The notes under the pieces are model-generated. The model worked only from the letters and a program-made list of their open reading frames with translations. It was not told the DNA's origin and searched no databases. Shown here in pieces: positions 28,579 to 38,255 of a stretch of DNA of 64,000 nt; positions within the stretch are counted from its first letter, which is position 1, and every line of letters begins with the position of its first letter. Location of the stretch: NCBI RefSeq assembly GCF_003265995.1, contig NZ_MVJN01000006.1, forward strand, positions 124,001 through 188,000. Reading direction: 5' to 3'. Source of the stretch: Legionella quinlivanii. GTDB taxonomy: Bacteria; Pseudomonadota; Gammaproteobacteria; Legionellales; Legionellaceae. The position numbers and the translations under genes are program-made.

Positions 28579-30642
28579 ATGCAATTATTCTCCCATTACA
28601 TTGAGCCTCTGATTTCGTGGCTGCAGTATAATCCGCACTGGGCATTATTCTTTACTTTTTTGGTTTCCTTCTCTGAATCCTTAGCCATTATTGGCAGCAT
28701 CATTCCTGGGTCAATCACTATGACCGCGATAGGTATACTGGCAGGTACCGGCGTGATGCGTGTGGATTTGACACTGATAGCAGCAATTTTAGGAGCCATT
28801 GCAGGCGACAGCATCAGCTATCTCATTGGATACACCTTCAGAGACAGTATTATTTCTATCTGGCCGTTTAAACGTTATCCCAACCTTTTAACTTATGGTA
28901 AAGATTATTTTAAACGCCACGGTGGTAAAAGTGTATTGATTGGTCGCTTTGTGGGCCCGCTCCGCTCGATCATTCCGGTTATTGCCGGCATGATGGGAAT
29001 GAGCCAATGGCGTTTCTTCATCGCCAATTTTATTTCAGCTATCGGCTGGTCCCTGCTCTATGTTCTGCCTGGAGTATTGATTGGTGCAGCTAGCTCTGAG
29101 CTTTCGCCAGAAAGTGCAGCACGTCTCCTGGTAGTTGTCTTACTATTACTCGGCTTAATCTGGTTATTCAGTGTAGTTTTAAAGTGGATAATCGTCAGAG
29201 TCAATAGACTATTACGTACAAGCCTTCATGACTTTTGGTCCTGGTCAAGCCGGCACCCGCATCTGGCTTCGATTATCTCCAGATTAACGCCTGCCAATGA
29301 AAGCAATCATTATCAAACAGCGGGATTATGCCTGGTATTTCTTGTCTGTTTGTTATGTTTGCTGATTATTTCCTTTATGGTTTACGATCAGAAAGGTCTT
29401 TTTGTATTAAATCAACCCGTTCATTTATTTCTACAGAGCTTGCGCGGAATTTCCTTCGACAGCTTTTTTATCATTCTGGTATCGGTAATTAGCCCCATTA
29501 ATTTACTGGCAGTGTGCGCCGGGGTTTTCATAATCTATTCCTGGCAACACAATTGGCGGCAGGCAGCTTATTGGATCAATCTCCATTTAAGCTGTGCATT
29601 GCTCATGTTATTCATTCACTGGCTGATACCAAGCGCCAGACCAGAGGGCCTGTTAAATATTCAGAGCGGTAACTCCTATCCTTCCATTGGTCTGAGCTTT
29701 GCAACTGCCCAATATACTATGCTCATGTACTTCAGCAATGATTTGCATAAAAACAGAGTTACCAGAACATTTAACAGTCTGGCTATTTCAGTATTAATTC
29801 TGGCAGGCTTTGGCACTATTTATTTAGGAGATCACTGGTTAACAGATATCTTGTCAGCCTATATGGCCGGATTAGGATTAAGCACAATTCACTGGCTGTT
29901 TTATCGTCGCAAAATTTCTCTTATTGTCAGTCCTCTCTGGCTAAGATACTTCTTACTGGGCCTTATTCTTGGCGGCACCTTGCTGAGAACCTTGCTGCAT
30001 CATGATCAGGAAATTAAAAACCATCAGCCTTATTATGCGCAGTATGTTTTTACCGATGCCCGCTGGTGGAATCAGACAGCCCCTCTTTTGCCTGCATTTC
30101 GTACAAACCGAATCGGCAAACCAATTGCTTTATTTAATGTGCAGTATGCCGGCTCCATCAATCATCTGGAAGAGGAGTTAGCCCGTCAAGGCTGGCACAA
30201 GCAGAATGACTCATTGTTCTATGCCTTACTTAAACGGTTTAGTAAAAATTATTCTGCAGAAATCCCTCTGATGGCCCCGCTCTATTTAAACCGAAAACCT
30301 GTCCTGGTAATGACTTTTAAGCCAGGCCGGCGAAAACCCATGCTTATTCTGAGAATGTGGCGTTCAAATTTTCATTTAAAATCAATGAAGCAACCTCTAT
30401 GGCTTGGCACACTGGAATCACATCAACCCCCCAAGCTGTCCAGTAAGGAAAAAACCTACACTATCAATATTCTACACTTCCCTTTGTATTATATGAGCAA
30501 ATCTCTTCATATCTTTCCGCAGAAACAGATTAAATTTAACCTTGCACGTCATCAGGGAGTCGAAGTTCCAAAAGAGACGGTAATACTGATCATCAAAGAT
30601 CTGCCGCAACGTATTCCAGAAGGATCTGAACAAAAGTTATAA
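28579..30642 (+). CDS. DedA / PAP2 / LssY_C three-domain membrane protein (LssY-like)
   Basis: Large inner-membrane protein of 687 residues. Residues 1-205 are a DedA (SNARE-associated, VTT) domain with GRFVGPLRSIIPVIAG at 122-137; 240-445 form a PAP2 phosphatase-like membrane domain; 490-660 form a soluble LssY C-terminal domain (DARWWNQTAP at 493-502). The PAP2 site looks degenerate: the first motif has His347 in place of Lys before R354-P355, the PSGH motif is PSIGLS (368-373), and the third keeps His419 and Asp423 but lacks the Ser-Arg. The architecture matches Legionella LssY, named from the lss type I secretion locus. Lipid substrate unknown. Confidence 0.85.
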   Translation: MQLFSHYIEPLISWLQYNPHWALFFTFLVSFSESLAIIGSIIPGSITMTAIGILAGTGVMRVDLTLIAAILGAIAGDSISYLIGYTFRDSIISIWPFKRYPNLLTYGKDYFKRHGGKSVLIGRFVGPLRSIIPVIAGMMGMSQWRFFIANFISAIGWSLLYVLPGVLIGAASSELSPESAARLLVVVLLLLGLIWLFSVVLKWIIVRVNRLLRTSLHDFWSWSSRHPHLASIISRLTPANESNHYQTAGLCLVFLVCLLCLLIISFMVYDQKGLFVLNQPVHLFLQSLRGISFDSFFIILVSVISPINLLAVCAGVFIIYSWQHNWRQAAYWINLHLSCALLMLFIHWLIPSARPEGLLNIQSGNSYPSIGLSFATAQYTMLMYFSNDLHKNRVTRTFNSLAISVLILAGFGTIYLGDHWLTDILSAYMAGLGLSTIHWLFYRRKISLIVSPLWLRYFLLGLILGGTLLRTLLHHDQEIKNHQPYYAQYVFTDARWWNQTAPLLPAFRTNRIGKPIALFNVQYAGSINHLEEELARQGWHKQNDSLFYALLKRFSKNYSAEIPLMAPLYLNRKPVLVMTFKPGRRKPMLILRMWRSNFHLKSMKQPLWLGTLESHQPPKLSSKEKTYTINILHFPLYYMSKSLHIFPQKQIKFNLARHQGVEVPKETVILIIKDLPQRIPEGSEQKL

Positions 30643-30820
30643 ACGTTTGCTGATACCAATCTGATTGATGCGCAAAATCCTGATCAGTTACAAATCTATT
30701 ACTTGATCTTTCACAAGCTGTAGAGCAATATAACTAACATCAGCTTATCGCGCAGGCTAGGCAATAATCCCATAGGTGTAGATTAATTCAGCGCCAAGAT
30801 GTCTATTTAAGGAATATAAT

Positions 30821-31438
30821 ATGATTTCATTGATGAATTCTATCTATTTTATTTTTCCACTCATTAGTCTGGTATTACTCGCCTATGGTTTCAAATCCAG
30901 TCATAAAAACTATATTTCTCTGGCACTTTGGCTTAGTCTTATTGCGGTATTGCTGGAATACAAAACAGCGGGTGGTGAAATTCTTGGCAGTTATTTCAAT
31001 TACAAACATGCTGCTGTCTACTCTCTCAATCTAATGGTTCTGATCATTTGTATTGTTTATCTGCTGTGTTATTCGTTCAGACAGTCTAAAAGCATACTTT
31101 ATCGTTATATATCCGGTTTAACAGCAGCAATCGCAGTAACTGGTGCAGCAATTTTAATAAGCAATTTATGGATCAATGCGTTTTTCATCGAACACCGGCT
31201 TCAAAACACACCACTTCTACAGGTGGCAAGCTTCCAACAAGTTGAATACTGCAACTATAGTTATGTTTTTTATAAAATAAGCCCTGAAGGTAACGTTCAA
31301 TATATGTGCCCCAATTATTATGGTCTGCTTCCATCAGTTGGCGGTTTACGCATTCCGCCAGCCCATGTTTTAAAGCAGCTCCCGCCTCAGTTACAGGCTA
31401 AATTCACTCATTCAGGGGTTAATTCAAAAATGCCGTAA
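30821..31438 (+). CDS. LssZ-like inner-membrane protein
   Basis: Protein of 205 residues with four predicted membrane segments (about 7-24, 30-46, 63-83 and 98-120) and a C-terminal soluble domain containing two cysteines (EYCNYSYVF; QYMCPNYYG) that could pair in the periplasm. I do not recognise a general family. Because it follows an LssY-like gene on the same strand, the small membrane protein LssZ of Legionella is the best guess, but this is based on position, size and topology. The 178-base gap upstream contains no clear feature except an AAGGA ribosome site. Confidence 0.55.
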   Translation: MISLMNSIYFIFPLISLVLLAYGFKSSHKNYISLALWLSLIAVLLEYKTAGGEILGSYFNYKHAAVYSLNLMVLIICIVYLLCYSFRQSKSILYRYISGLTAAIAVTGAAILISNLWINAFFIEHRLQNTPLLQVASFQQVEYCNYSYVFYKISPEGNVQYMCPNYYGLLPSVGGLRIPPAHVLKQLPPQLQAKFTHSGVNSKMP

Positions 31439-31495
31439 ATACTCATTTCGATTGCTGTTGATAATTTGTTCTATTGATTATTTTTTGGTACTATC

Positions 31496-32224
31496 GTGAA
31501 AAATTTATCTCATAAAAAGACCATGCAACGACTGCTAATCAGCTTATTAATTATATTTAGCCAGTCATCTCTGGCAATGGCTCCCAAATTGAATTGGAAC
31601 CAAGCCGTTGATAATGCCATTATCAGATATGGTTTACGTACCGAGCCTGAATTAATTCGTTTTTTCTCCAAAGCGAATGTGGCTTATCCTCCCAAAGAAA
31701 TAGCCCTGCTCGCCTTTAAACAGGAAAGGCAGATTGAGTTATGGGCTAAAAACGATAATCATGACTGGAAACACATCCATACCTATCCATTAACTGCATT
31801 TAGCGGCCGTCTTGGCCCTAAACTAAAAGAAAGAGACGGACAAATCCCGGAAGGTGTCTATAAACTGGTTACATTTAACCCTTTTAGCAGTATGCACTTG
31901 TCAATGATGATTAATTACCCAAATAATTTTGATCGGCTGCAAGCAAGTAAAGATGGGCGAACAAAATTGGGGGGTGATATATTTCTGCATGGGAAATCAC
32001 TTTCTGTTGGCTGCCTTGCTGTAGGAGACAAGGCCATTGATCAATTATTTCTTTTAAGCCGCAGAGTAGGTCTTAACAATATCAAGATGATTATTGCGCC
32101 CAATGACTTACGAGTTGCCAAACCAGCGACTTCAAATTTTGCTCAACCCAGATGGCTGCCTGAGTTATATAAACAAATTACTGATGCCTTGCATCAATTT
32201 CCAAAGAATAAAAAAATAGCTTGA
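31496..32224 (+). CDS. YafK-type L,D-transpeptidase
   Basis: Protein of 242 residues with an N-terminal signal sequence (about 1-27, ending LAMA) and an YafK-like L,D-transpeptidase domain. The catalytic motif is HGKSLSVGCLAVGD, with Cys in SVGC. In E. coli, YafK/DpaA hydrolyses the peptidoglycan-Lpp bond, so the activity here may be either cross-linking or release. The start is GTG 31496, which gives a positively charged n-region; ATG 31523 is an alternative that keeps the hydrophobic core. A palindromic repeat follows. Confidence 0.82.
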   Translation: MKNLSHKKTMQRLLISLLIIFSQSSLAMAPKLNWNQAVDNAIIRYGLRTEPELIRFFSKANVAYPPKEIALLAFKQERQIELWAKNDNHDWKHIHTYPLTAFSGRLGPKLKERDGQIPEGVYKLVTFNPFSSMHLSMMINYPNNFDRLQASKDGRTKLGGDIFLHGKSLSVGCLAVGDKAIDQLFLLSRRVGLNNIKMIIAPNDLRVAKPATSNFAQPRWLPELYKQITDALHQFPKNKKIA

Positions 32225-32261
32225 TGACCGTACTATCAACAACTGATAAAGGTCTGTCTTT

Positions 32262-32342
32262 TCCGCGTAGGCGGAAAGCCATCCACGATCCGGCACAGTA
32301 CCCGCGATGAAAATAGATTCCTGCCTTCGCAGGAATGACACA
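32262..32342. repeat. Palindromic dispersed repeat, family E copy 1
   Basis: About 80 bases holding two hairpins: TTTCCGC-GTAG-GCGGAAA (about 32267-32284) and ATTCCTGC-CTTC-GCAGGAAT (about 32319-32338). The middle (GCCATCCACGATCCGGCACA) resembles 63045-63075, so a second related copy exists near the end of the window. The type TTCCTGCGAAGGCAGGAAT is a widespread bacterial interspersed palindrome. Confidence 0.7.
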
Positions 32343-32381
32343 GCAAGCATATAAGTGGAGTGTGATTCATGGGGATATACA

Positions 32382-32912
32382 TCATTTCGAAGCCGGAGCT
32401 TTATTTAGCCTTTCCAAAAGACTAAAATAATTATTTTCACAGAACTGATGCATGATCCTGGCCGTAGCGCCCCATACAAATTTGCTTTCATGAAGAAATC
32501 GAATAGTTTTGAATGTTAAGCCGCCTCTTTTAAACTCAATCTCCTGATAATTAGCTTGTATACAGATCTGATCAATCGGCAGCATAAATAGTTCAGAAAC
32601 CTCTGCAGCATTGAGCGTGAACGGCTCTATTGAATTAACTGAGGCAAACCATGGGTGGATAATATAACCAGTCAGAGTATGCTCTTTTTCCATTGGGCAA
32701 ATTAATCGAACCCGATCAGCTGTAATACCCAGTTCCTCATGCAACTCACGTAAACCGGTGTCCTGGAGACTTCGATCGTCTTCTTGCCAACCACCGCCAG
32801 GAAAACAGATTTCCCCGGGGTGGCTGCGCAGAAAAGGATTGCGTATAGTCAGCAGCAATGATTTGCTCTTTTCTTCAAAAAGAACGATGACCGCGGCTAT
32901 CTTATTTTCCAT
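32382..32912 (-). CDS. Nudix hydrolase (NudL/CoA diphosphatase-like)
   Basis: Nudix protein of 176 residues, the Nudix box being GGGWQEDDRSLQDTGLRE followed by LHEELGI (about residues 38-61). The NudL-type segment preceding the box (LRSHPGEICFPGG) suggests cleavage of coenzyme A or related nucleotides to 3',5'-ADP products. It overlaps the pabB stop by 11 bases, so the two are cotranscribed. The substrate is inferred only. Confidence 0.86.
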   Translation of the reverse strand: MENKIAAVIVLFEEKSKSLLLTIRNPFLRSHPGEICFPGGGWQEDDRSLQDTGLRELHEELGITADRVRLICPMEKEHTLTGYIIHPWFASVNSIEPFTLNAAEVSELFMLPIDQICIQANYQEIEFKRGGLTFKTIRFLHESKFVWGATARIMHQFCENNYFSLLERLNKAPASK

Positions 32913-34242
32913 TCTCTAACAATCCTTTCAGGATGGGATTAATTTTAATAAAACACTCATCATATTCCTTATCACACTCTGAATCTATTACGATACCTCC
33001 ACCTGCGGCAAACAAGAGTTTATTCCCTTTTGCAGTAATTGTCCGAATAGCAATATTCGTATCAAATCGCCCGTGATTGGAGAAATACCCAATACTTCCA
33101 CAATAAACCCCACGGGCAAAGGCTTCACTTTCAGCAATCACTTTCATTGACTCTAATTTGGGAGCCCCCGTGATCGAACCACCAGGAAAACAGGCCCCAA
33201 ACGCTGCAAACATGCCAATATCTTCCCGGCATTCCGCTTCAATATGACTGACTAAATGATGAACGCCTTTATAACTTTGAAGTTCGCATAACCCAGTAAC
33301 CCTGACGCTGCCTGTTTTCGCAATTTTCCCCAGATCATTTCTAAGTAAGTCCACAATCATTATGTTTTCAGCACGATTTTTTTCAGAATTTATCAATTCC
33401 AGTCTTGCTGCATTATCGCGTGCTTCATTTTCATCATTCCTGGCAGTACCCTTTATTGGAGAAGTCGTTAATTTACCTTGCGTATAAGTCAGAAAGCATT
33501 CGGGAGAAAATGATAAAATATCTGCGTTTTCCAGCCTAATGAATGCTCCATAGGGAACAGGATTCACTGCTCTAATTGTTTGATAAATGGCATAACTGTT
33601 CCCTTCATAACCCATAGAAAAGCCTTGAGTTAAGTTAGCCTGATAACAGCGGCCTTGAAATAGCGCTTCCTGAATAAAACGAAACGACTCTTGATAATCG
33701 TCACAGGAAATAAATGTGCACAGAGGGAGCTGAATTTTGAACTCACCATCCGTAACGGCTTCCTCGTCTGCCTCCAGCCATAACTCAGCCATAGCAGCGG
33801 CAATTTCCGGAGTTTCCTTCCTGGTATTGGCAGCAAATAAACTCACTTTTTTTAAATGATGATCAATTATGATTGCCCAGTCATATAGCCCCAGGTGAAA
33901 TAATGGCATACCCTCCATGTCAGGGTGGATTTCCATCTCTATTCCAGCGAGCTGACAAGCCAGATCATAGGAAAAATAGCCTATTGCGCCTCCCTGAAAC
34001 GGCAAATCGCAGCTTGAAGGGACAGGGGGCAACAATGAATCGAGATAAGTGAAGAGATTATTTAGATCCGATAGATGCTTTTCATTAACAAGCTCATATG
34101 GGAATGCTGTCAGAATATCAAAACGACCTCGAAGTTGATCTGCACTTTCAATAAGCACAAAGCCAGTTAATTGACTAAATTTGCTATAGTTATGACATAA
34201 ATTTGACGGATAAGATAATTCTAATATATTATACTCGAACAA
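32902..34242 (-). CDS. pabB: Aminodeoxychorismate synthase component I
   Basis: Chorismate-using enzyme of 446 residues making 4-amino-4-deoxychorismate for folate. The PIKGT motif with its Lys, the PabB-specific form (TrpE has PIAGT), is at about residue 267, followed by SEKNRAENIMIVDLLRNDLG and GGSITGAPKLESM. An N-terminal lobe (about 1-150) precedes the chorismate-binding domain. Glutamine amidotransferase component PabA is not in the window. The gene is divergent from the 613-residue unknown gene, across only 45 bases. Confidence 0.93.
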   Translation of the reverse strand: MFEYNILELSYPSNLCHNYSKFSQLTGFVLIESADQLRGRFDILTAFPYELVNEKHLSDLNNLFTYLDSLLPPVPSSCDLPFQGGAIGYFSYDLACQLAGIEMEIHPDMEGMPLFHLGLYDWAIIIDHHLKKVSLFAANTRKETPEIAAAMAELWLEADEEAVTDGEFKIQLPLCTFISCDDYQESFRFIQEALFQGRCYQANLTQGFSMGYEGNSYAIYQTIRAVNPVPYGAFIRLENADILSFSPECFLTYTQGKLTTSPIKGTARNDENEARDNAARLELINSEKNRAENIMIVDLLRNDLGKIAKTGSVRVTGLCELQSYKGVHHLVSHIEAECREDIGMFAAFGACFPGGSITGAPKLESMKVIAESEAFARGVYCGSIGYFSNHGRFDTNIAIRTITAKGNKLLFAAGGGIVIDSECDKEYDECFIKINPILKGLLENGK

Positions 34243-34287
34243 GTTACATCCTTTTTGTACAATTTAACCTAATAATGATAATTTAAA

Positions 34288-36129
34288 TTGAAAAAGGATT
34301 CCATTAAATTTCTCAACTATCAACTGCATATGAAAGTAAGTTTTCTAAAGGTTATACCTAATTCTGCCCTCCTCTGGGAGTACAATCCTGAATCCAACAC
34401 AGCCGAATATATTTTTAAGACAGAGAGTGATCTGCTTAAAGTGGTGACACCCCGAGCCGCCATTGTGGACGCCATGAGACAAATTAATGGGATCCGACTA
34501 GAGGACAGCCGAGCAGTCATTGATGACGTAAAGGAGTTTATAAAAACTTATCCGATGCTGGAAGTACCTATCCCACAATCAACTCCAGAAAAAACAGGTA
34601 AAGCCTCAGACATTGAAAAAACAAACCTGCCCGGTTTTTCCATGTTCAAACGCAACACATCAACCCGTATCCAGGGAAGCAAAACCACCAAAACCCAAAG
34701 GGCATCTTTATCACTGGAAAACTATTCAGAAAATAGAGAGCGAACAAAGAGTCAAATCGCTGATGCCTCAGCTGAAGACTCCCGTCATTCTGTACAGTTG
34801 CCAATTATGCGCCAAAGCTCCCCCTTGAAACCGCTTGATGCTGCCGCGCTATCCAGTAAAGCTTCCTACATCCCGGGAAGTTTTAATATCGATACAATCA
34901 TTCCAATAGACAAATCACCTGAAGCCTGGCGCCAAACCCTCGTATTTCTTGATGCGCTTAGTGAAAAAACAACTAACGACAAACAAAAAAGTGCTATGCA
35001 GCTTTTAAGAGATGAGCAGGATATCATCAAGGAATTACATCTAATCGAGATGACCAAATTATATGAAATCAAAGGGGCACTCATCCGAAAACTTAAAAAA
35101 TTTCTCGATATTATTGAGAGCGCTTTACAGCAGGTCGATTCTAAATATCCTTTTCCCGCAGCAATCTTTTCTTATTTTCGCATGGCAATTGTTGGAGCTA
35201 TGGTTAATACCCAGGAAAATCTCAAAATCTATGCAGAGATCAATGCCAGAACCAGCAAATCCAAATCAGAGGCGGCGCGATTTATAAAACGCCAGGCTGA
35301 AAAATCAGAACTGGTAATGGCTCGCTTATTAGCTTTTCATTATTTTACCAGCTCTGAGTTAACCCAGATTCAAGACGATAATGAATCGCTGCAATCTTTT
35401 CTGGCACAAGTCAAAATCAAACTTAAACCCAAACGGCAGAAACTTGATTTATTACTAGCGGGAATGACACAGCTTATTCTTGAATCTCTTGAATATGAGT
35501 GGATGTTCAAAAAAGAAATGGAACGTATTTCCAATGAATGTTCTAAACATCCTCAACAAATTGAAATTGCCATTCTTGAATCCGAAAAAGATGGACAGGC
35601 GCAATGCATGTACTCTGTTTATGCCTTAATCAAAGGGGTTATCTCACCTTCGGAATTACATAAAAAATCCAGTAACGAACTGGATCGCTTTATTTTTTCA
35701 TTAATGGGTGATTTGATTAATTATATAAAAGTACAATACTATTGTATTTCCCCTTTTGTTGGCAATATCAGCTTAAAGGGCACCTGGAAAGACGAGCATA
35801 AAGATCCCAGAGATTTCTATATTTATGAGGACTTTGCAGTGCAATTAAGGAGCTCTTTAAAAGCGCTGGTTACTCCCCTCCTTTATTCAAGTGGTAAATA
35901 TGCCTTTCCCTCGGAAGAAAAACGGTTTAATTCGGTAAATGATTCTACCGAGGAAAAACTGGTTCCTTTTAAAACGCTTTTGCTAAATCACCTTATCGAG
36001 AGCATCAATACGCTCATCAAAAACGCCGCGGATAATATAGTTCCTGCTAGCAGCAACGCTGGTGAGAAAACTGAAGCGACTGGTGTATACGAACCAGCAG
36101 AACAGGAAAGCTCTTCATTAGCCCTTTAG
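34288..36129 (+). CDS. Unknown 613-residue protein, effector candidate
   Basis: I do not recognise a family. No signal peptide or membrane segment is visible. The N-terminal 100 residues include an acidic/hydrophobic globular stretch; 100-190 are low-complexity, Ser/Thr/Lys-rich and probably disordered; 205-590 are largely helical and Lys/Glu-rich. The C-terminal tail is KTEATGVYEPAEQESSSLAL, with a glutamate cluster and small residues near the end, a pattern common in Legionella Dot/Icm substrates. The start is TTG 34288 (ATG 34330 is also possible; neither has a clear ribosome site). It stands alone between pabB and a dehydrogenase operon. Effector status is inference only. Confidence 0.6.
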   Translation: MKKDSIKFLNYQLHMKVSFLKVIPNSALLWEYNPESNTAEYIFKTESDLLKVVTPRAAIVDAMRQINGIRLEDSRAVIDDVKEFIKTYPMLEVPIPQSTPEKTGKASDIEKTNLPGFSMFKRNTSTRIQGSKTTKTQRASLSLENYSENRERTKSQIADASAEDSRHSVQLPIMRQSSPLKPLDAAALSSKASYIPGSFNIDTIIPIDKSPEAWRQTLVFLDALSEKTTNDKQKSAMQLLRDEQDIIKELHLIEMTKLYEIKGALIRKLKKFLDIIESALQQVDSKYPFPAAIFSYFRMAIVGAMVNTQENLKIYAEINARTSKSKSEAARFIKRQAEKSELVMARLLAFHYFTSSELTQIQDDNESLQSFLAQVKIKLKPKRQKLDLLLAGMTQLILESLEYEWMFKKEMERISNECSKHPQQIEIAILESEKDGQAQCMYSVYALIKGVISPSELHKKSSNELDRFIFSLMGDLINYIKVQYYCISPFVGNISLKGTWKDEHKDPRDFYIYEDFAVQLRSSLKALVTPLLYSSGKYAFPSEEKRFNSVNDSTEEKLVPFKTLLLNHLIESINTLIKNAADNIVPASSNAGEKTEATGVYEPAEQESSSLAL

Positions 36130-36212
36130 AAAAAACTGTTTCAAACAAGGATGGTTTTTAAGAGAAATAATGAGTATTCTATGGCGATATGTTGTGAACA
36201 AGGAGAAAATCC

Positions 36213-37286
36213 GTGACAACAGTCGCCCAGTTTGAAATTCAATTCAACCAGTGTATTAATGAAAATGGTGAGGCCTGTGCTGTCTTGCCTGATTTTGCGA
36301 AACAGGATCAGGTTCTGCAGGATCTTTACCGTATTATGGTAAGGACACGCATCTTTGATCGGAAAGCCATCGCATTACAGCGTACAGGAAAGATGGGAAC
36401 TTATGCACCTATCAATGGCCAGGAAGCAATATCAACGGCTATTGGTCATGCCATGCGCCCGGAAGACGTGCTTGTTCCCTATTACCGGGATTACGCCGCG
36501 CAATTCCAGCGTGGTGTAAAAATGTCGGAAATCCTTGCCTATTGGGGTGGAGATGAACGTGGAAGCCATTTTGCCAATAACAAGGAAGATCTACCAATTT
36601 GCGTGCCAATCGCGTCACAATGCCTGCATGCAGCAGGCGTAGCCTTTGCCTTTAAATACCGTCATCAATCTCGTGTGGCCGTAACCTGTATCGGCGAAGG
36701 CGGTACATCGGAAGGTGATTTCTATGAAGCAATGAACGTCGCCGGCACCTGGAATCTTCCCGTGGTTTTTATTGTTAATAATAACCAGTGGGCTATTTCA
36801 GTACCTCTTTCCAAACAGACAGCAACAGAAACTGTCGCACAGAAAGCAATCGCCGCCGGTTTTACAGGCGTACAAGTCGATGGAAATGATGTAGTAGCCT
36901 GCCGTAAAGTCATTGGCGAGGCCATTGAAAAGGCCAGACGCGGTGAAGGACCAACGCTCATCGAAGCATTGACTTACCGGCTTTGTGACCATACCACAGC
37001 AGATGATGCAACCCGCTATCAACCTCAGAATGAAGTCGATGCAGCAAAACCTAAAGAGCCAATCAGCCGATTTCGTCATTTCCTTGAAGCAAACAATTTA
37101 TGGGATGCGGCTCGTGAAGAACAGCTAACTATTGAAGCCAGCACTGAAGTTCAGGCAGCGGTTGATGAATATCTTGGTCAGAAAAGGCAGTCAATTACCA
37201 GCATTTTTGATTATCACTATGAAACCTTACCCGATTATCTGATTGAGCAGCGGGCCATTGCAATGGAGGAAGCCGACAATGCCTGA
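36213..37286 (+). CDS. pdhA: 2-oxoacid dehydrogenase E1 alpha subunit
   Basis: Thiamine-diphosphate-dependent decarboxylase subunit of 357 residues. The ThDP motif appears as GEGGTSEGDFYEAMNVAGTW with following NLPVVFIVNNNQWAIS. The heterotetrameric E1 type (alpha and beta in two genes) occurs in pyruvate and branched-chain 2-oxoacid dehydrogenases. GTG 36213 is preceded by AAGGAGA. It overlaps the E1 beta gene by 8 bases. Substrate (pyruvate or branched-chain 2-oxoacids) cannot be decided from the sequence alone. Confidence 0.9.
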   Translation: MTTVAQFEIQFNQCINENGEACAVLPDFAKQDQVLQDLYRIMVRTRIFDRKAIALQRTGKMGTYAPINGQEAISTAIGHAMRPEDVLVPYYRDYAAQFQRGVKMSEILAYWGGDERGSHFANNKEDLPICVPIASQCLHAAGVAFAFKYRHQSRVAVTCIGEGGTSEGDFYEAMNVAGTWNLPVVFIVNNNQWAISVPLSKQTATETVAQKAIAAGFTGVQVDGNDVVACRKVIGEAIEKARRGEGPTLIEALTYRLCDHTTADDATRYQPQNEVDAAKPKEPISRFRHFLEANNLWDAAREEQLTIEASTEVQAAVDEYLGQKRQSITSIFDYHYETLPDYLIEQRAIAMEEADNA

Positions 37287-38253
37287 AATTACCCTCATAG
37301 AAGCAGTCACCCAGGCACTGGCTTATGAATTGGCACATGATGAGAACGTCGTTGTGTTTGGTGAAGATGTCGGCAAAAATGGCGGAGTATTCAGAGCCAC
37401 TGTCGGCCTCCAGGAACGTTTTGGCGAAGAACGGGTTTTTGATACTCCTCTGGCGGAATCGATGATTGCCGGATTGTCAGTGGGAATGTCAGTTCAGGGG
37501 ATAAAACCCGTTGCTGAATTCCAGTTTATGGGTTTCATTTATCCTGCATTTAACCAGATTCTTTCTCATGCGGCACGTATGAGAAATCGAACTCGCGGCC
37601 GTCTGCACTGTCCGATTGTTTTCAGAGCTCCCTTCGGCGGCGGTATCCGTGCACCTGAGCATCACTCAGAAAGCACTGAAGCCCTTTTTACTCACATACC
37701 TGGTTTGCAAGTGGTGATTCCCTCTTCGCCCAGAAGAGCCTATGGATTATTATTAGCGGCAATCAGAAATCCTGATCCGGTAATATTCCTTGAACCTAAA
37801 CGTATCTATCGTCTGGTGAAGCAACCTGTTGAAGATAACGGTGAAGCCCTGCCTCTTGGAAAATGCTTTACTCTGCAACAGGGGAGCGATGTCACTCTGG
37901 TCAGTTGGGGCGCCAGTATTCATGAAACCATGCAGGCTGCCAAACAATTACAGGACGAAGGCATTTCCTGCGAAGTGATTGATGTGGCAACTATTAAGCC
38001 TTTGGACATTGAAACAATTATTAACTCAGTTGAAAAAACCGGCCGCTGCGTGATTGTCCATGAAGCAGCAAGAACCTGTGGAGTTGGTGCAGAAATATCG
38101 GCTCAATTGATGGAAAACTGTCTTGGTGATTTACAGGCCCCCGTTCAACGGGTAACGGGCTATGATACGGTAATGCCCTATTTTCAACTTGAAAAATTTT
38201 ACATTCCGAGTGTCCAGCGTATTAAGGACAGCGTACTCAGTATAATGGAGTAA
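37279..38253 (+). CDS. pdhB: 2-oxoacid dehydrogenase E1 beta subunit
   Basis: Second E1 subunit, about 324 residues, forming the alpha2beta2 decarboxylase. The family features are VVFGEDVGKNGGVFRAT near the N-terminus, the FQFMGFIYPAFNQI segment and the C-terminal transketolase-like domain (SWGASIHETMQAA; IVHEAARTCGVGAEI). ATG 37279 overlaps the E1 alpha stop, with a GGAGG site just before it. The first possible frame start upstream (37243) lies within E1 alpha and is not favoured. Confidence 0.93.
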   Translation: MPEITLIEAVTQALAYELAHDENVVVFGEDVGKNGGVFRATVGLQERFGEERVFDTPLAESMIAGLSVGMSVQGIKPVAEFQFMGFIYPAFNQILSHAARMRNRTRGRLHCPIVFRAPFGGGIRAPEHHSESTEALFTHIPGLQVVIPSSPRRAYGLLLAAIRNPDPVIFLEPKRIYRLVKQPVEDNGEALPLGKCFTLQQGSDVTLVSWGASIHETMQAAKQLQDEGISCEVIDVATIKPLDIETIINSVEKTGRCVIVHEAARTCGVGAEISAQLMENCLGDLQAPVQRVTGYDTVMPYFQLEKFYIPSVQRIKDSVLSIME

Positions 38254-38255
38254 TT

